A stretch of 64,000 bases of DNA from Sinorhizobium garamanticum (GTDB lineage: Bacteria; Pseudomonadota; Alphaproteobacteria; Rhizobiales; Rhizobiaceae). The stretch covers positions 496,001 to 560,000 of the forward strand of contig NZ_CP120374.1 in assembly GCF_029892065.1 (NCBI RefSeq), read 5' to 3'. The notes below the pieces were generated by a model. The model ran no database searches. It was not told where the DNA came from and saw nothing but the letters and a program-made list of their open reading frames with translations. A program made the position numbers and the translations under genes. Every line of letters starts with the position of its first letter. Within the stretch, counting starts at the first letter, position 1. Below are positions 54,550 to 63,136 of the stretch, in pieces.

Positions 54550-54980
54550 TATGCAATCTCCGCCAGCACGTCGCCGGTCTCGACCTCGCCGCCGTCGATT
54601 TCAGTCAGTTGCGTGATACGACCGGCACGCGGTGCTGCGACGGTGCTCAAAACCTTCATCGCTTCGATGATAAATAGGGTCTGACCCTCGTCCACCGTAT
54701 CACCGACGTCGACGAACGGCTCTTGTCCCGGAGCCGGCGCCCGATGCAGGATGCCGAAGGTCGGCGCCTTCACCGGGAACGCCGACGTCTTGGCAGTTGC
54801 CGAGGACGTCTCGCGAGGCGGCTTGGGCGAAGTACCCGCTGCTTCGTTTGGAGTTAGCGTCCATTCGACATCCGGCGTGCGGAAGATGCGAACCGTGAGG
54901 TCCTTTTCCGTTACCCGGAGCTCGGTAATCTTCGAGTGTCCGACAAAATCGATCAGGGTCTTTATCTTAGACAGGTCCAT
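54549..54980 (-). CDS. Biotin carboxyl carrier protein
   Basis: A 143-residue AccB-like protein starting at MDLSKIKTLIDFVG, chosen because the family begins at this point (a start at 55013 adds 11 residues). The biotinyl domain contains the acceptor lysine in FIIEAMKVLSTV. It is first in the seven-gene operon. Neither start has a strong ribosome site. Confidence 0.9.
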   Translation of the reverse strand: MDLSKIKTLIDFVGHSKITELRVTEKDLTVRIFRTPDVEWTLTPNEAAGTSPKPPRETSSATAKTSAFPVKAPTFGILHRAPAPGQEPFVDVGDTVDEGQTLFIIEAMKVLSTVAAPRAGRITQLTEIDGGEVETGDVLAEIA

Positions 54981-55202
54981 GAGCGCACTCGGTACTTCGG
55001 AATGCCTCTTCATGATCCGGACAGATCGGACCGCGTTCGGCTGACTTCCTCCGTAACACGATGGCCCGTGCGATGGGGTCAGAAGAACTTTTGATGGCCA
55101 TCGGCAGCATGCAAACGTAGCACTTGCTACTTCCTACCGAATGCGAGCGCCTTGAGCGGTATCGAACCTGAGACGGCGAGGAGAAAGTAGCGTCGATCGC
55201 GT

Positions 55203-55370
55203 TTATTCGTCGTTGAACTCTACGGGCCACGTCTGGGCGCCATGCAAAACACGCAGAATGCGAACTCTATCCGCCATCACGGTGTAGGCGGCAATGACAG
55301 GTGTACGCGGGATAACAAGCTCCCGAGTCCCGGCGATCCGACTAGGACGACCACTTTCGGGAGAAGCGGG
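55203..55370 (-). pseudogene. ParE/RelE toxin, C-terminal remnant
   Basis: The minus strand reads SPESGRPSRIAGTRELVIPR, then TPVIAAYTVMADRVRILRVL and HGAQTWPVEFNDE before TAA at 55203. This is the typical second half of a ParE-type toxin. The N-terminal part is missing because unrelated acetyltransferase sequence begins at about 55380. No antitoxin gene is seen. Confidence 0.78.
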
Positions 55371-55383
55371 TCGTGCATTTGAG

Positions 55384-55795
55384 ATTCAGATGGTCTGGGA
55401 CGTTACGCGCATGCTGCGCATGGCATCCTTCCCTCCGGACCAAGATGAGGTCGGCCTGTGGGTTGCCGATCACCAGCGAGAATGGTTGGTGGGCGAGGCT
55501 TATCGTTTCGCCATAGAACGTGAGGCGTCAATGATCGGCGTGGTCGATTTTGACGGCGTTGCCGAACGCGAGGGATCCTTGGGCTACTGGTTCGATCGCG
55601 CGGCCTGGGGTCAGGGCTATAGTTTCGAGGCTGCACATGCCGTGACACGCTTGCATTTGAGGAAGTTGGGCTTTTGAAGCTCACGTCCGGTCACGCGCAT
55701 GACAACCCGGCCTCTGGGCGCGTTCTCACCAAGCTGGGGTTTATCCAATCGATATGGCTCAGCGCTTTTCTCGCCCACGAGGCGAAACCATCATG
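55384..55795 (+). pseudogene. GNAT acetyltransferase, 5'-truncated and frameshifted
   Basis: Sequence from EIQMVWDVTRMLRMASFPPD through IGVVDFDGVAEREGSLGYWF and WGQGYSFEAAHAVTRLHLRK is an acetyltransferase core. The first frame stops at 55677, but the expected continuation LTSGHAHDNPASGRVLTKLG follows in another frame, so a single-base slip lies at about 55676. The N-terminus is replaced by the ParE remnant. Not functional. Confidence 0.78.
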
Positions 55796-55959
55796 CAGCA
55801 CCGCTACATCCTAACTCCTTCGCGAACCTGACCGGTCAGTGACCGCCCTCCGCCCTTTGCGGCCTCCGGAAGTGAGATTCGATCCCTCGCCTTGAGCGGA
55901 CTCGAACTACAGGCCATGTTTTCGATTGAGCGGCGTAAAGCTCTATTGCGGAACAGAAA

Positions 55960-56640
55960 TCAGGCCGGGACGGCTATTGTTGTCGGCATGTCCTGCTGCG
56001 GCCATCGCTGCAGTGCTTCCCGTCCGGCGTCGGTCAAGCCATAGACGCCTCTGTCGAGCCGTTCAAACCAGCCATAGACATTCGCAAGCAAAATCTTCCC
56101 GGCATCCGGTATGCTGGATCTGATTTCACGCACGCGCATCGGTCCTGATGCCAAGGCTAATGCACAGCCGAGCGCCTGCTGGCGGTACGCGGTCATGACA
56201 GGCGCGCGTGTGCTCCCGCCTACTGCCGGATCGCCGCGTCGCCTCTGGTGTTCACGCATGAGCCTCGAACGCCGTTTCGGATTGGTTCGCGGCATCGGCG
56301 ATACGGACCCGACGATAACGCTGACGTCGCCGGCATCGGAAATGCCGAGCATGCCGATCCCGAGCTTGCGGCAGAGATCGCGGTAGCGTTTGTCGGCCTC
56401 GCGACCTTTGCCCTTGGCCGAGACTCGCGCCGCGATCCAGACCTCGTCCGCGACAGCTGCGCGATCGACGGCCTGCAGTATGAGCTCCAGATTGAAGCTC
56501 AATTTTAGTTCACAGATCACGACCACAGGCGGATCGTCATCGCTCAACCCGACGAGATCGCAGCCGCCAACCTCGCCCTTGACGACGTAACCTGCCTTTT
56601 CGAGAAAGCCTTTGACGGGCAGATAAAGCGAAGTTTCCAT
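55960..56640 (-). CDS. DUF2161 protein, PDDEXK-like nuclease fold
   Basis: A 226-residue protein. The first half has the DUF2161 pattern (METSLYLPVKGFLEKAGYVV; GGCDLVGLSDDDPPVVVICE-LKL), in which Asp and Glu-x-Lys (DLVGL ... CELKL) match a PDDEXK active site. The second half (APVMTAYRQQALGCALALAS; DRGVYGLTDAGREAL) looks like a winged helix. Related proteins are annotated as phosphodiesterases, but the activity is unproven. It stands alone between the acetyltransferase debris and IS110. Confidence 0.82.
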   Translation of the reverse strand: METSLYLPVKGFLEKAGYVVKGEVGGCDLVGLSDDDPPVVVICELKLSFNLELILQAVDRAAVADEVWIAARVSAKGKGREADKRYRDLCRKLGIGMLGISDAGDVSVIVGSVSPMPRTNPKRRSRLMREHQRRRGDPAVGGSTRAPVMTAYRQQALGCALALASGPMRVREIRSSIPDAGKILLANVYGWFERLDRGVYGLTDAGREALQRWPQQDMPTTIAVPA

Positions 56641-56689
56641 ATGCCTGCAGGTTCAAGCGAAGAATCGTTCCATAACTACATCGATCCGC

Positions 56690-57435
56690 CTGTCCGGGAC
56701 ACCCATCTATCGCCGCCGCGGTTACACGGTATGGTTGCGCCAACGCATCCCTGCGGCGATCGACCAGCGCCAACGCCGGGCGTCGTCATCAACCGCTGTG
56801 CGTTGTCGTCCTGGCGGGCGATGGCACGCAGCTTGCGCGCAAAACCTGCAAATGCATGCACAAGCGCGTCGCGCACCTTCAGCAGTGCCGTCGCGATCGC
56901 TTCCAGGGTCGAAAGGCCTGCAATCAGCGCGCGGATGCGCGCCCACGTAACTGCGCCGCGTCGTCGGCCCGACGTTGAGGCCGAAGCCGCGCAGGATGCC
57001 GCGGAGGCTCATCTCGATGTCGTGAAGCTTGCCCTGAATGAGCTTGCGGGCGGTCAGCAGAGCACGCACCTCCTGGGCGGCAAGAGATTTGCAGTGGACC
57101 GGTCTGAACCAGCCAAGCCGCATCAACTGCGCAATGCCCCGTGCGTCCTTCTTGTCGGTCTTCACCGGCATCGTCTCAAAGGCTGCACGCACGTGGCGCG
57201 TCTCGATCAGCTCGACGCAAAGACCTGCTTTCACCATCCCGGCATGGAGCCACTGCGACAAAGGCCCGGCCTCCAGACCAATTCGCTCCATCGCCACGCC
57301 GTGCTCGCCGAACCAGGCGATCAGCGCATCGGGTTCGCTGAGGATCTTTGCTTCCCGCACAATGCCGCCATCCGCATCCATCACGCACACACTTGCGTAT
57401 TCCAGTGATACGTCGATGCCGGCATACTGCTTCAT
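56690..57435 (-). mobile_element. Truncated, frameshifted IS110-family transposase
   Basis: The N-terminal DEDD domain is clear (KQYAGIDVSLEYASVCVMDA; ETMPVKTDKKDARGIAQLMR). After about residue 160 the frame is lost. The continuation (RDALVHAFAGFARKLRAIAR, DDNAQRLMTTPGVGA) is found in a second frame near 56770-56876. The C-terminal transposase_20 domain with the catalytic Ser is missing, since full proteins have about 330-400 residues. The right boundary is unknown. Dead. Confidence 0.85.
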
Positions 57436-57799
57436 GGTCGTCTCTCCGTGCTGCTATGGAGCAGGCCACTCCTGACTCCGCGACACCATCATTGTGAGGG
57501 ACGACCACCGGCCCTTCAAACCTGGCGGGCCGGGTTCCGCCCGTTACACCCCCTTTTTAGCCCAGAACGTGAACATCCTCGCAACAAGCCGTGCACAGGG
57601 CTCTGGAATGGTGCGGTTCTTGTTCTGATCCCGGAAAGGTAGGTGATGTTGGGCAATCCGGGCCTTCCGACCTCGCTGATGTGAATGGCCTGGTCTTGCA
57701 AACGACGTCCATTCGCGCCACTCTCGGTCGCGCCTAGCCGGTCATCTTCTGGATGTCGGATGAAGGTCGAAACTCACAACCTGAAACGAAGGCCAAGCG
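57436..57799. other. Intergenic region right of the IS110 remnant
   Basis: About 360 bases upstream of the zeta-subunit gene. No gene is supported. The part nearest 57436 may be the old left end of IS110. The stretch just before 57800 should carry the promoter, and CGAAGGCCAAGCG precedes the start. Confidence 0.45.
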
Positions 57800-58120
57800 A
57801 TGAGCAGCATTAAGGACCGTCAGGAAGGCTTCGAAAAGAAGTTTGCGATGGACGAGGAGCTGAAGTTCAAGGCGATGGCGCGGCGTAACAAGCTGCTTGG
57901 CCTGTGGGCTGCTGAAAAGCTCGGTAAAACCGGCGCAGACGCCGACGCCTATGCGAAGGAAGTAGTCCGCGCGGACTTCGAAGAAGCAGGGGACAACGAT
58001 GTGTTCCGCAAGGTGCGCGCCGATTTCGACGCGGCTGGCGTAGCCCAGTCCGATCAACAGATACGCGTCATCATGGACGAACTGCTGGCAACTGCAGTCG
58101 ACCAGATCAGGGACACCTGA
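57800..58120 (+). CDS. ATPase inhibitor zeta subunit (DUF1476)
   Basis: A 106-residue all-helical protein with the family start SSIKDRQEGFEKKFAMDEEL and EELKFKAMARRNKLLGLWAA, then VRADFEEAG and QIRVIMDELL. In alphaproteobacteria the zeta subunit binds F1-ATPase and blocks ATP hydrolysis through its N-terminal region. This copy stands alone beside an IS remnant rather than near housekeeping genes, so it is probably an accessory paralogue. Confidence 0.9.
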   Translation: MSSIKDRQEGFEKKFAMDEELKFKAMARRNKLLGLWAAEKLGKTGADADAYAKEVVRADFEEAGDNDVFRKVRADFDAAGVAQSDQQIRVIMDELLATAVDQIRDT

Positions 58121-58376
58121 CTACCAGTAAGTTCTGACAGAAAACCGTCGACTACGGTCTCGGACTGGGAAGTCCAATCCGGTGGTTTAGTGCTTTGGGC
58201 CGCGGAGAGGACGCCCGCGAGCGGCGTTGCAAGGGTATCGCCAATCCCGGCAATTCCGGATCTTCGGTTTGGATCGCCATGACCATCGTCGAGCGGTCGA
58301 CCCCTCTGTAACGTGGATGTCGGCTTTGAAGCAGCGCCAGGAATGTCCGCAAAAAGCTCGCAGGACGGTGACTGCA

Positions 58377-58613
58377 TCAAGGTGCACGATCGGTAAGAGC
58401 GTCGGCTCCCTCCGGCTCGGCGCAATGGGCACAGCAGTAAATGATGTCGCTCTGCTCGACTCCGTGCCCGATGATCCGGACGCCGCAATGCGGGCATGTC
58501 GGAGCAAGTTTCTGGATCGCGCATTCGAAACTATCGAAAGTGTGGGTCTCATCCCCCAGGTTCGCCTGGAAAGCCCTGTCATAGTCGTTGCCGCACTGGT
58601 CGCGTCTGGGCAT
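58377..58613 (-). CDS. Small Cys-rich zinc-ribbon-like protein
   Basis: A 78-residue protein; GGAGGATGCAACC precedes the ATG. Cysteines are arranged as CGN near residue 7, FEC near 31, CPHCG near 40 and CCAHC near 60. HTFDSFECAI and RIIGHGVE are landmarks shared by small alphaproteobacterial proteins. It likely binds one or two metal ions, but no function is known to me. Confidence 0.75.
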   Translation of the reverse strand: MPRRDQCGNDYDRAFQANLGDETHTFDSFECAIQKLAPTCPHCGVRIIGHGVEQSDIIYCCAHCAEPEGADALTDRAP

Positions 58614-58782
58614 GGTTGCATCCTCCTGTTCAGTCGGCCCAACCTCGCGTGCAGCGTGGTGATCAGCGGCTCAGCACCTAGCGACACGCTCTGCCTTTCC
58701 GGGTCCGGAGGAGGGTCGCAACCGTAGGCTGCGATCCGAAGGCACTCGGGGACGTCGAGCGACACTCCCATGGGCCGGCTCA

Positions 58783-59631
58783 TCACGCGGACCACATGCG
58801 ACGCAAACGATCGGCATCCGCGATGGTGAGCCCAGAGGCGCGCAAGGCTCCAGAGCTCGCCGCGACAAGGGCCGCGTTGTCAGATGCCAGCGAACCGTCC
58901 GGCAGCCAGAGATTGTTCTCGAAGCCGACCCGGACATGTCCGCCGAATAAAGCGCCGGCCGTCACGCAAGCGGCCTCCCGGGGGCCGAAGGCGCAAACGC
59001 TCCAGTGTGCAAAACGCGGCACGCCGGGCGCCAGAAACGCCAGAAGATCCGAGGGTATCGCGCGTTGCTCGGCGGCATAGCGGCCGAGCACGAAGAGGAC
59101 GGGTAGGTGCTCGAACGGGATCAGGCCGCGCGCCGTTAGCGCTGCGAGTAAAGCGGCTTCCTCCGGCGTGTAGAGGATGATCTGCGGTACAATCCTTTCG
59201 CTGCGAAGCCACTCCAAAAACTGGGCAAATCCAGTCTCGTGGCTTTCATCCGGCAGTAGCTCTCTCAGCGCAATCGACACCGCCTCCGGCCGCACCTTGC
59301 GCACCACCTCCATCTGCTCTGCCGGCCGGTAGATGCCGAGCGCCTCGCTGGTGATTTGAATGACGAGCTGGTCGTCTACCGCCGCACGGATTGCGGCGAT
59401 CGCCGCGCGGTAAACGCCGGCATCCAGCAGATGCCTGCCATCCCTGTCGCGCACATGAATGTGGATCATGCAAGCGCCGGATTCGAGGCAGGCCCTGGCA
59501 TCCGCCGCGAGTTCATCAGGTGTCAACGGCAGGGCCGGATGGTCTGCCTTGGAGCGGCGGCCTCCATTGGGCGCGACGGCGATAGCGATTGGCGTAGGAC
59601 CGCTCTGGGTGGTCGGATCAGATGTGGTCAT
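58783..59631 (-). CDS. BKACE-family beta-keto acid cleavage enzyme
   Basis: A 282-residue barrel of the 3-keto-5-aminohexanoate cleavage (DUF849) family. IAVAPNGGRRSKADHPALPL opens the protein; the metal pair lies in MIHIHVRD (His57, His59), and the C-terminal GHVRVGFENNLWLPDG holds the Glu ligand and the substrate loop. The family condenses a beta-keto acid with acetyl-CoA to form acetoacetate and a new acyl-CoA. The substrate type is not fixed by what I can see. It is divergent from the aminotransferase gene. Confidence 0.88.
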   Translation of the reverse strand: MTTSDPTTQSGPTPIAIAVAPNGGRRSKADHPALPLTPDELAADARACLESGACMIHIHVRDRDGRHLLDAGVYRAAIAAIRAAVDDQLVIQITSEALGIYRPAEQMEVVRKVRPEAVSIALRELLPDESHETGFAQFLEWLRSERIVPQIILYTPEEAALLAALTARGLIPFEHLPVLFVLGRYAAEQRAIPSDLLAFLAPGVPRFAHWSVCAFGPREAACVTAGALFGGHVRVGFENNLWLPDGSLASDNAALVAASSGALRASGLTIADADRLRRMWSA

Positions 59632-59666
59632 GCACGCAATTCATTTGTTTCTATAATCGCTGCTAG

Positions 59667-59682
59667 TGTAACATATGTTGCA
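59667..59682. promoter_or_regulatory. Palindrome in the BKACE/aminotransferase gap
   Basis: TGTAACATATGTTGCA has a perfect 10-bp core AACATATGTT with near-symmetric ends. It sits in the 126-bp gap between the divergent genes. The RpiR-type regulator nearby is the best candidate to bind it. TGTAACAAG also occurs just before the RpiR start (about 61963-61971). Confidence 0.5.
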
Positions 59683-59757
59683 TGCCCGGCGCTACGGGAG
59701 GTTACCTCCTGCCAGGCGGAAGTTTGGCTTTGTAACACCATTGATCCGAGGGACGTC

Positions 59758-61083
59758 ATGACACGAATCCTGCACCGCCAGATCCATGCGAAACTGCCGA
59801 CGGCGGACGGTGGGCACGGCGTTTACCTTGTCGACACTGCCGGACGGTCCTATATCGACGCATCCGGCGGCGCGGCGGTGTCTTGCCTCGGCCACGGCCA
59901 TCCCGACGTGATCGCCGCTCTGCACGCACAGGCCGATAGACTTGCCTATGCCCATACGAGTTTCTTCACCAACACGCCCGCCGAGGCACTGGCCGACCGG
60001 CTGATCGAAGGCGCGCCGGCAGGCATCAGCCACGCCTATTTTGTGTCGGGCGGTTCGGAGGCGATCGAGGCAGCACTGAAGATGGCGCGGCAATATTACG
60101 TTGAAACTGGCCAGCCAGGACGGCGCAACATCATCGCCCGGCGACAGAGCTATCATGGGAACACGCTGGGGGCACTCGCGGCCGGGGGCAATGAAATGCG
60201 CCGGACGCAATTTCATCCGCTGCTCATCGAAACGCACCATATCGACCCTTGCTTCGCATACCGCTTCCAGGAGCCCGGCGAAACAGACGAAGCCTATGCG
60301 GTGCGCGCCGCGCAGGCGCTCGAAGACAAGGTCCTCGAACTTGGACCCGAAACGGTAATGGCATTCGTCGCGGAGCCGGTGGTCGGCGCCACCGCCGGTG
60401 CGGTGCCATCCGTTGCAGATTATTTCCAGCGCATCCGCGCCATCTGCGACCGCTACGGTATCATTCTGATCCTCGACGAGGTGATGTGCGGCATGGGCCG
60501 GACCGGTACGCTTCACGCCAGCACGCAGGACGGCATTGCCCCCGATTTGATGACGATCGCCAAGGGGCTCGGCGGCGGCTACCAGCCTATCGGCGCAGTG
60601 CTGCTCAGCCAGCGGATTTTCGATGCTTTCGCCAACGGCACGGGCCAGTTCCAGCATGGCCACACCTACATCTGCCATCCGATGGCGTGTGCCGCGGCAC
60701 TTGCCGTGCAGGAGGCGATTGCGCGCGACAATCTGCTGGCCAACGTCAGGACAATGGGTGCGTACCTCTCGCGGCGGCTGGGTGAACGCTTCGGCAATCA
60801 TTCGCACGTCGGCGACATCCGCGGACGCGGTCTGTTCATGGGCGTCGAACTGGTCAGGGATCGTTCGACCAAGGCGCCGTTCGAACCTGACCTCAATGTT
60901 CACGCACGAGTGAAGCGCGAAGCAATGGCGCGCGGCTTGCTGGTCTATCCTGGCGGCGGCACCATTGACGGCGTGCGTGGCGATCACGTTCTTATCGCCC
61001 CGCCCTTCATCATCGATGCGGTGACGGTCGACACGGTTGTCGATCGGTTAGGCGAAGCGATTGATGCGGCTATTGCCGATTAA
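59758..61083 (+). CDS. Class III (omega) aminotransferase
   Basis: A 441-residue PLP enzyme. The start at 59758 is set by GAGGGACGTC and the family opening MTRILHRQIHAKLPTA. Landmarks: SGGSEAIEAALKMARQYYVE, RRQSYHGNT, ILDEVMCGMGRTGT with the cofactor Asp, and the PLP lysine in TIAKGLGGGYQPIG. It removes an amino group from an omega-amino acid or diamine-derived compound. Together with the BKACE enzyme it suggests breakdown of an amino-keto acid. Confidence 0.92.
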   Translation: MTRILHRQIHAKLPTADGGHGVYLVDTAGRSYIDASGGAAVSCLGHGHPDVIAALHAQADRLAYAHTSFFTNTPAEALADRLIEGAPAGISHAYFVSGGSEAIEAALKMARQYYVETGQPGRRNIIARRQSYHGNTLGALAAGGNEMRRTQFHPLLIETHHIDPCFAYRFQEPGETDEAYAVRAAQALEDKVLELGPETVMAFVAEPVVGATAGAVPSVADYFQRIRAICDRYGIILILDEVMCGMGRTGTLHASTQDGIAPDLMTIAKGLGGGYQPIGAVLLSQRIFDAFANGTGQFQHGHTYICHPMACAAALAVQEAIARDNLLANVRTMGAYLSRRLGERFGNHSHVGDIRGRGLFMGVELVRDRSTKAPFEPDLNVHARVKREAMARGLLVYPGGGTIDGVRGDHVLIAPPFIIDAVTVDTVVDRLGEAIDAAIAD

Positions 61084-61089
61084 CGCGCG

Positions 61090-61962
61090 TCATTCGGGCA
61101 GATAGGCCCCCAGGCCCTGGAGCTCCAGTTCGGTAGCCCGAACCCGGGCCGCCGCGGCGGGGCCGCTGCGCGCAAGCATCGTCGCTGCCAATGCCTCGAC
61201 GATCGCCAGTGCCGCGGCAACCGATGGGAAGAACGATGGACTGTCAGTCGAAAAGCGCAGGGTGACCTCGGCGTGCCGCGCGATCGGGGCGGCGATGCTG
61301 TCGGCTATCGCGATCATCGGGACGCCGTGCCGCTGCGCGGTCTCCACGACGGGCCCGAGTTCGCGAGAATAGGGCGCGAAGCCGATAACGACGACCGCGT
61401 CCTTCCTGTCCAGCGCCGCGAGTTCCGCTTCCAATGAACCGCCGTCGCTGCCCAGCAGCGTGACGTCGCGTCGGAACATCCGGCAGAGATAGACAAGGGC
61501 GTGAGCCGGAGCGCGGCAACTCCGGAAGCCGGCCACGCGGACATGCTGTGCCCGTTCCAGAATCGCGCAAGCTCTCGCAATCTCCTTGCCGTCGTTGGCG
61601 GCTTCGGCTGCCGCGAAGTTAGCCGCGTTGGTCCGAAGCGATTCGACGAAGATTGCTTCCGGACCGCGCAAAACCAGCGCATCGGCCTTGGCTGCGAACG
61701 GAGCGTTGCCGGAACGAAGCCGGTTCTCAAACGGTTTGCGAAACGCCGCCCAGTCGGTGAAGCCGAGGCGCCGAGCCAGCCGGACAAAGGTCGTCGGCGT
61801 CACCTCCGAGCGCGACGCCAGCACGCGCATCGATACCAATGCGACCTCATCGGGATGGTCTACGAGAAACCGGGCCGCCTTGCGCAATTCCGAGCTCAAA
61901 TCAGGAATCTCGGTCAAGATGCGCGCCTGCACCGCATCATAATTCATGTCCGGCCCGTCCAT
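61090..61962 (-). CDS. RpiR-family regulator
   Basis: About 290 residues from MDGPDMNYDAV, with AAGAGG about 15 nt upstream (a start at 62031 adds a Cys-rich 23 residues). The N-terminal HTH (VSMRVLASRSEVTPTTFVRL, ARRLGFTDW) is followed by a SIS sugar-binding domain (VRVAGFRSCRAPAHALVYLC; VVVIGFAPYSRE). It faces the TRAP genes and converges with the aminotransferase gene, so both may be its targets. RpiR regulators usually sense phosphosugars, but members of amine or amino acid pathways exist. Confidence 0.88.
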   Translation of the reverse strand: MDGPDMNYDAVQARILTEIPDLSSELRKAARFLVDHPDEVALVSMRVLASRSEVTPTTFVRLARRLGFTDWAAFRKPFENRLRSGNAPFAAKADALVLRGPEAIFVESLRTNAANFAAAEAANDGKEIARACAILERAQHVRVAGFRSCRAPAHALVYLCRMFRRDVTLLGSDGGSLEAELAALDRKDAVVVIGFAPYSRELGPVVETAQRHGVPMIAIADSIAAPIARHAEVTLRFSTDSPSFFPSVAAALAIVEALAATMLARSGPAAAARVRATELELQGLGAYLPE

Positions 61963-62079
61963 GTAACAAGTATTCCTCTTGCTTGATGAAGCGCAACGAT
62001 CGTAGCATGCCTCGACGTGCCTCAGACACAAAAACTCGGGACGGCTGCAATGGCACGCACAGGATCAAGGGAGAAATAG

Positions 62080-63063
62080 ATGAAACATGAACGGATTACC
62101 CTGCGCGGAGCGCAGATCGCCGCTCTTTCGGCTGCACTGCTGTTTGCAGGCAGCGCCGTGGCGCAACAGAAGTTCGTGACCATCGGGACTGGCGGCGTCA
62201 CTGGCGTTTACTACGCCGCCGGCGGCGCTATCTGCCGGCTCTTGAACAAAGACCGGAAAACGCACGGAATCCGCTGCTCAGTGGAATCGACCGGCGGATC
62301 GGCGTTCAACGTCAACACAATCAAGGAGGGCGAACTCGACTTCGGCATGGCGCAGTCCGATATCCAGTACAACGCCTTCAAGGGCGAGGAATCCTTCAAG
62401 GAGGGCGGCGCACACGCCGACCTCAGGGCGGTCTTCTCGATTCATCCGGAGCCGTTTACGGTGCTCGCTCATCCGAATGCCGGCGTGACGAAGTTCGAAG
62501 ACTTCAAAGGCAAGCGCTTCAACGTCGGCAATCCGGGATCGGGCACGCGCGCTTCCATGGAGCGTCTGCTCGCCACGATGGGCTGGACGCTGGCCGATTT
62601 TTCGCTTGCGTCGGAACTCAAGGCCGACGAGCACGGCCCGGCACTTTGCGACGGCAAGATCGACGGCTTTTTCTACGGTGTCGGCCATCCTTCCGCCAAT
62701 ATCCAGGATCCGACGACGACCTGTAGCGCAAAGCTGGTGTCGCTGACCGGCGATGCGGTCGACAAGCTGGTCGCGGAAAATCCCTATTACGCACGGGCGA
62801 CCATCCCGGGTGGCCTCTACAACAACAATCCGGAGGATACGGAAACCTTTGGTGTTCTGGCGACATTGGTCACGTCGGCCAATGTTCCGGAGGAAAGCGT
62901 CTACCAGCTGACCAAGTCGGTGTTCGAGAACTTTGATGAGTTCAAGTCGCTGCATCCGGCTTTTGCCAATCTCGATCCGGCCAAGATGATCAAGGACGGT
63001 CTCTCGGCGCCACTGCATCCTGGCGCGGAAAAGTATTACAAGGAGAAGGGCTGGCTGAAATAA
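62080..63063 (+). CDS. TAXI-type TRAP solute-binding protein
   Basis: A 327-residue protein with signal peptide [21 protein letters not shown] family landmarks: [40 protein letters not shown] and [15 protein letters not shown], plus [20 protein letters not shown]. It feeds the fused TRAP permease encoded 3' of it. The family often binds glutamate, other carboxylates or amines; the ligand here is unknown. Confidence 0.93.
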   Translation: MKHERITLRGAQIAALSAALLFAGSAVAQQKFVTIGTGGVTGVYYAAGGAICRLLNKDRKTHGIRCSVESTGGSAFNVNTIKEGELDFGMAQSDIQYNAFKGEESFKEGGAHADLRAVFSIHPEPFTVLAHPNAGVTKFEDFKGKRFNVGNPGSGTRASMERLLATMGWTLADFSLASELKADEHGPALCDGKIDGFFYGVGHPSANIQDPTTTCSAKLVSLTGDAVDKLVAENPYYARATIPGGLYNNNPEDTETFGVLATLVTSANVPEESVYQLTKSVFENFDEFKSLHPAFANLDPAKMIKDGLSAPLHPGAEKYYKEKGWLK

Positions 63064-63085
63064 GCACCGGCATATTCTCGCGGCG

Positions 63086-63115
63086 GCCGGCGGGTTCCAT
63101 GGTGTCCCCGCCGGC
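63086..63115 (+). terminator. Stem-loop between TAXI protein and permease
   Basis: GCCGGCGGG and CCCGCCGGC pair perfectly (9 bp) around a 12-nt loop, 22 nt after the binding-protein stop. It probably lowers permease expression relative to the binding protein. Confidence 0.6.
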
Positions 63116-63136
63116 GAACAAAAGTGGGAGGGTGTC

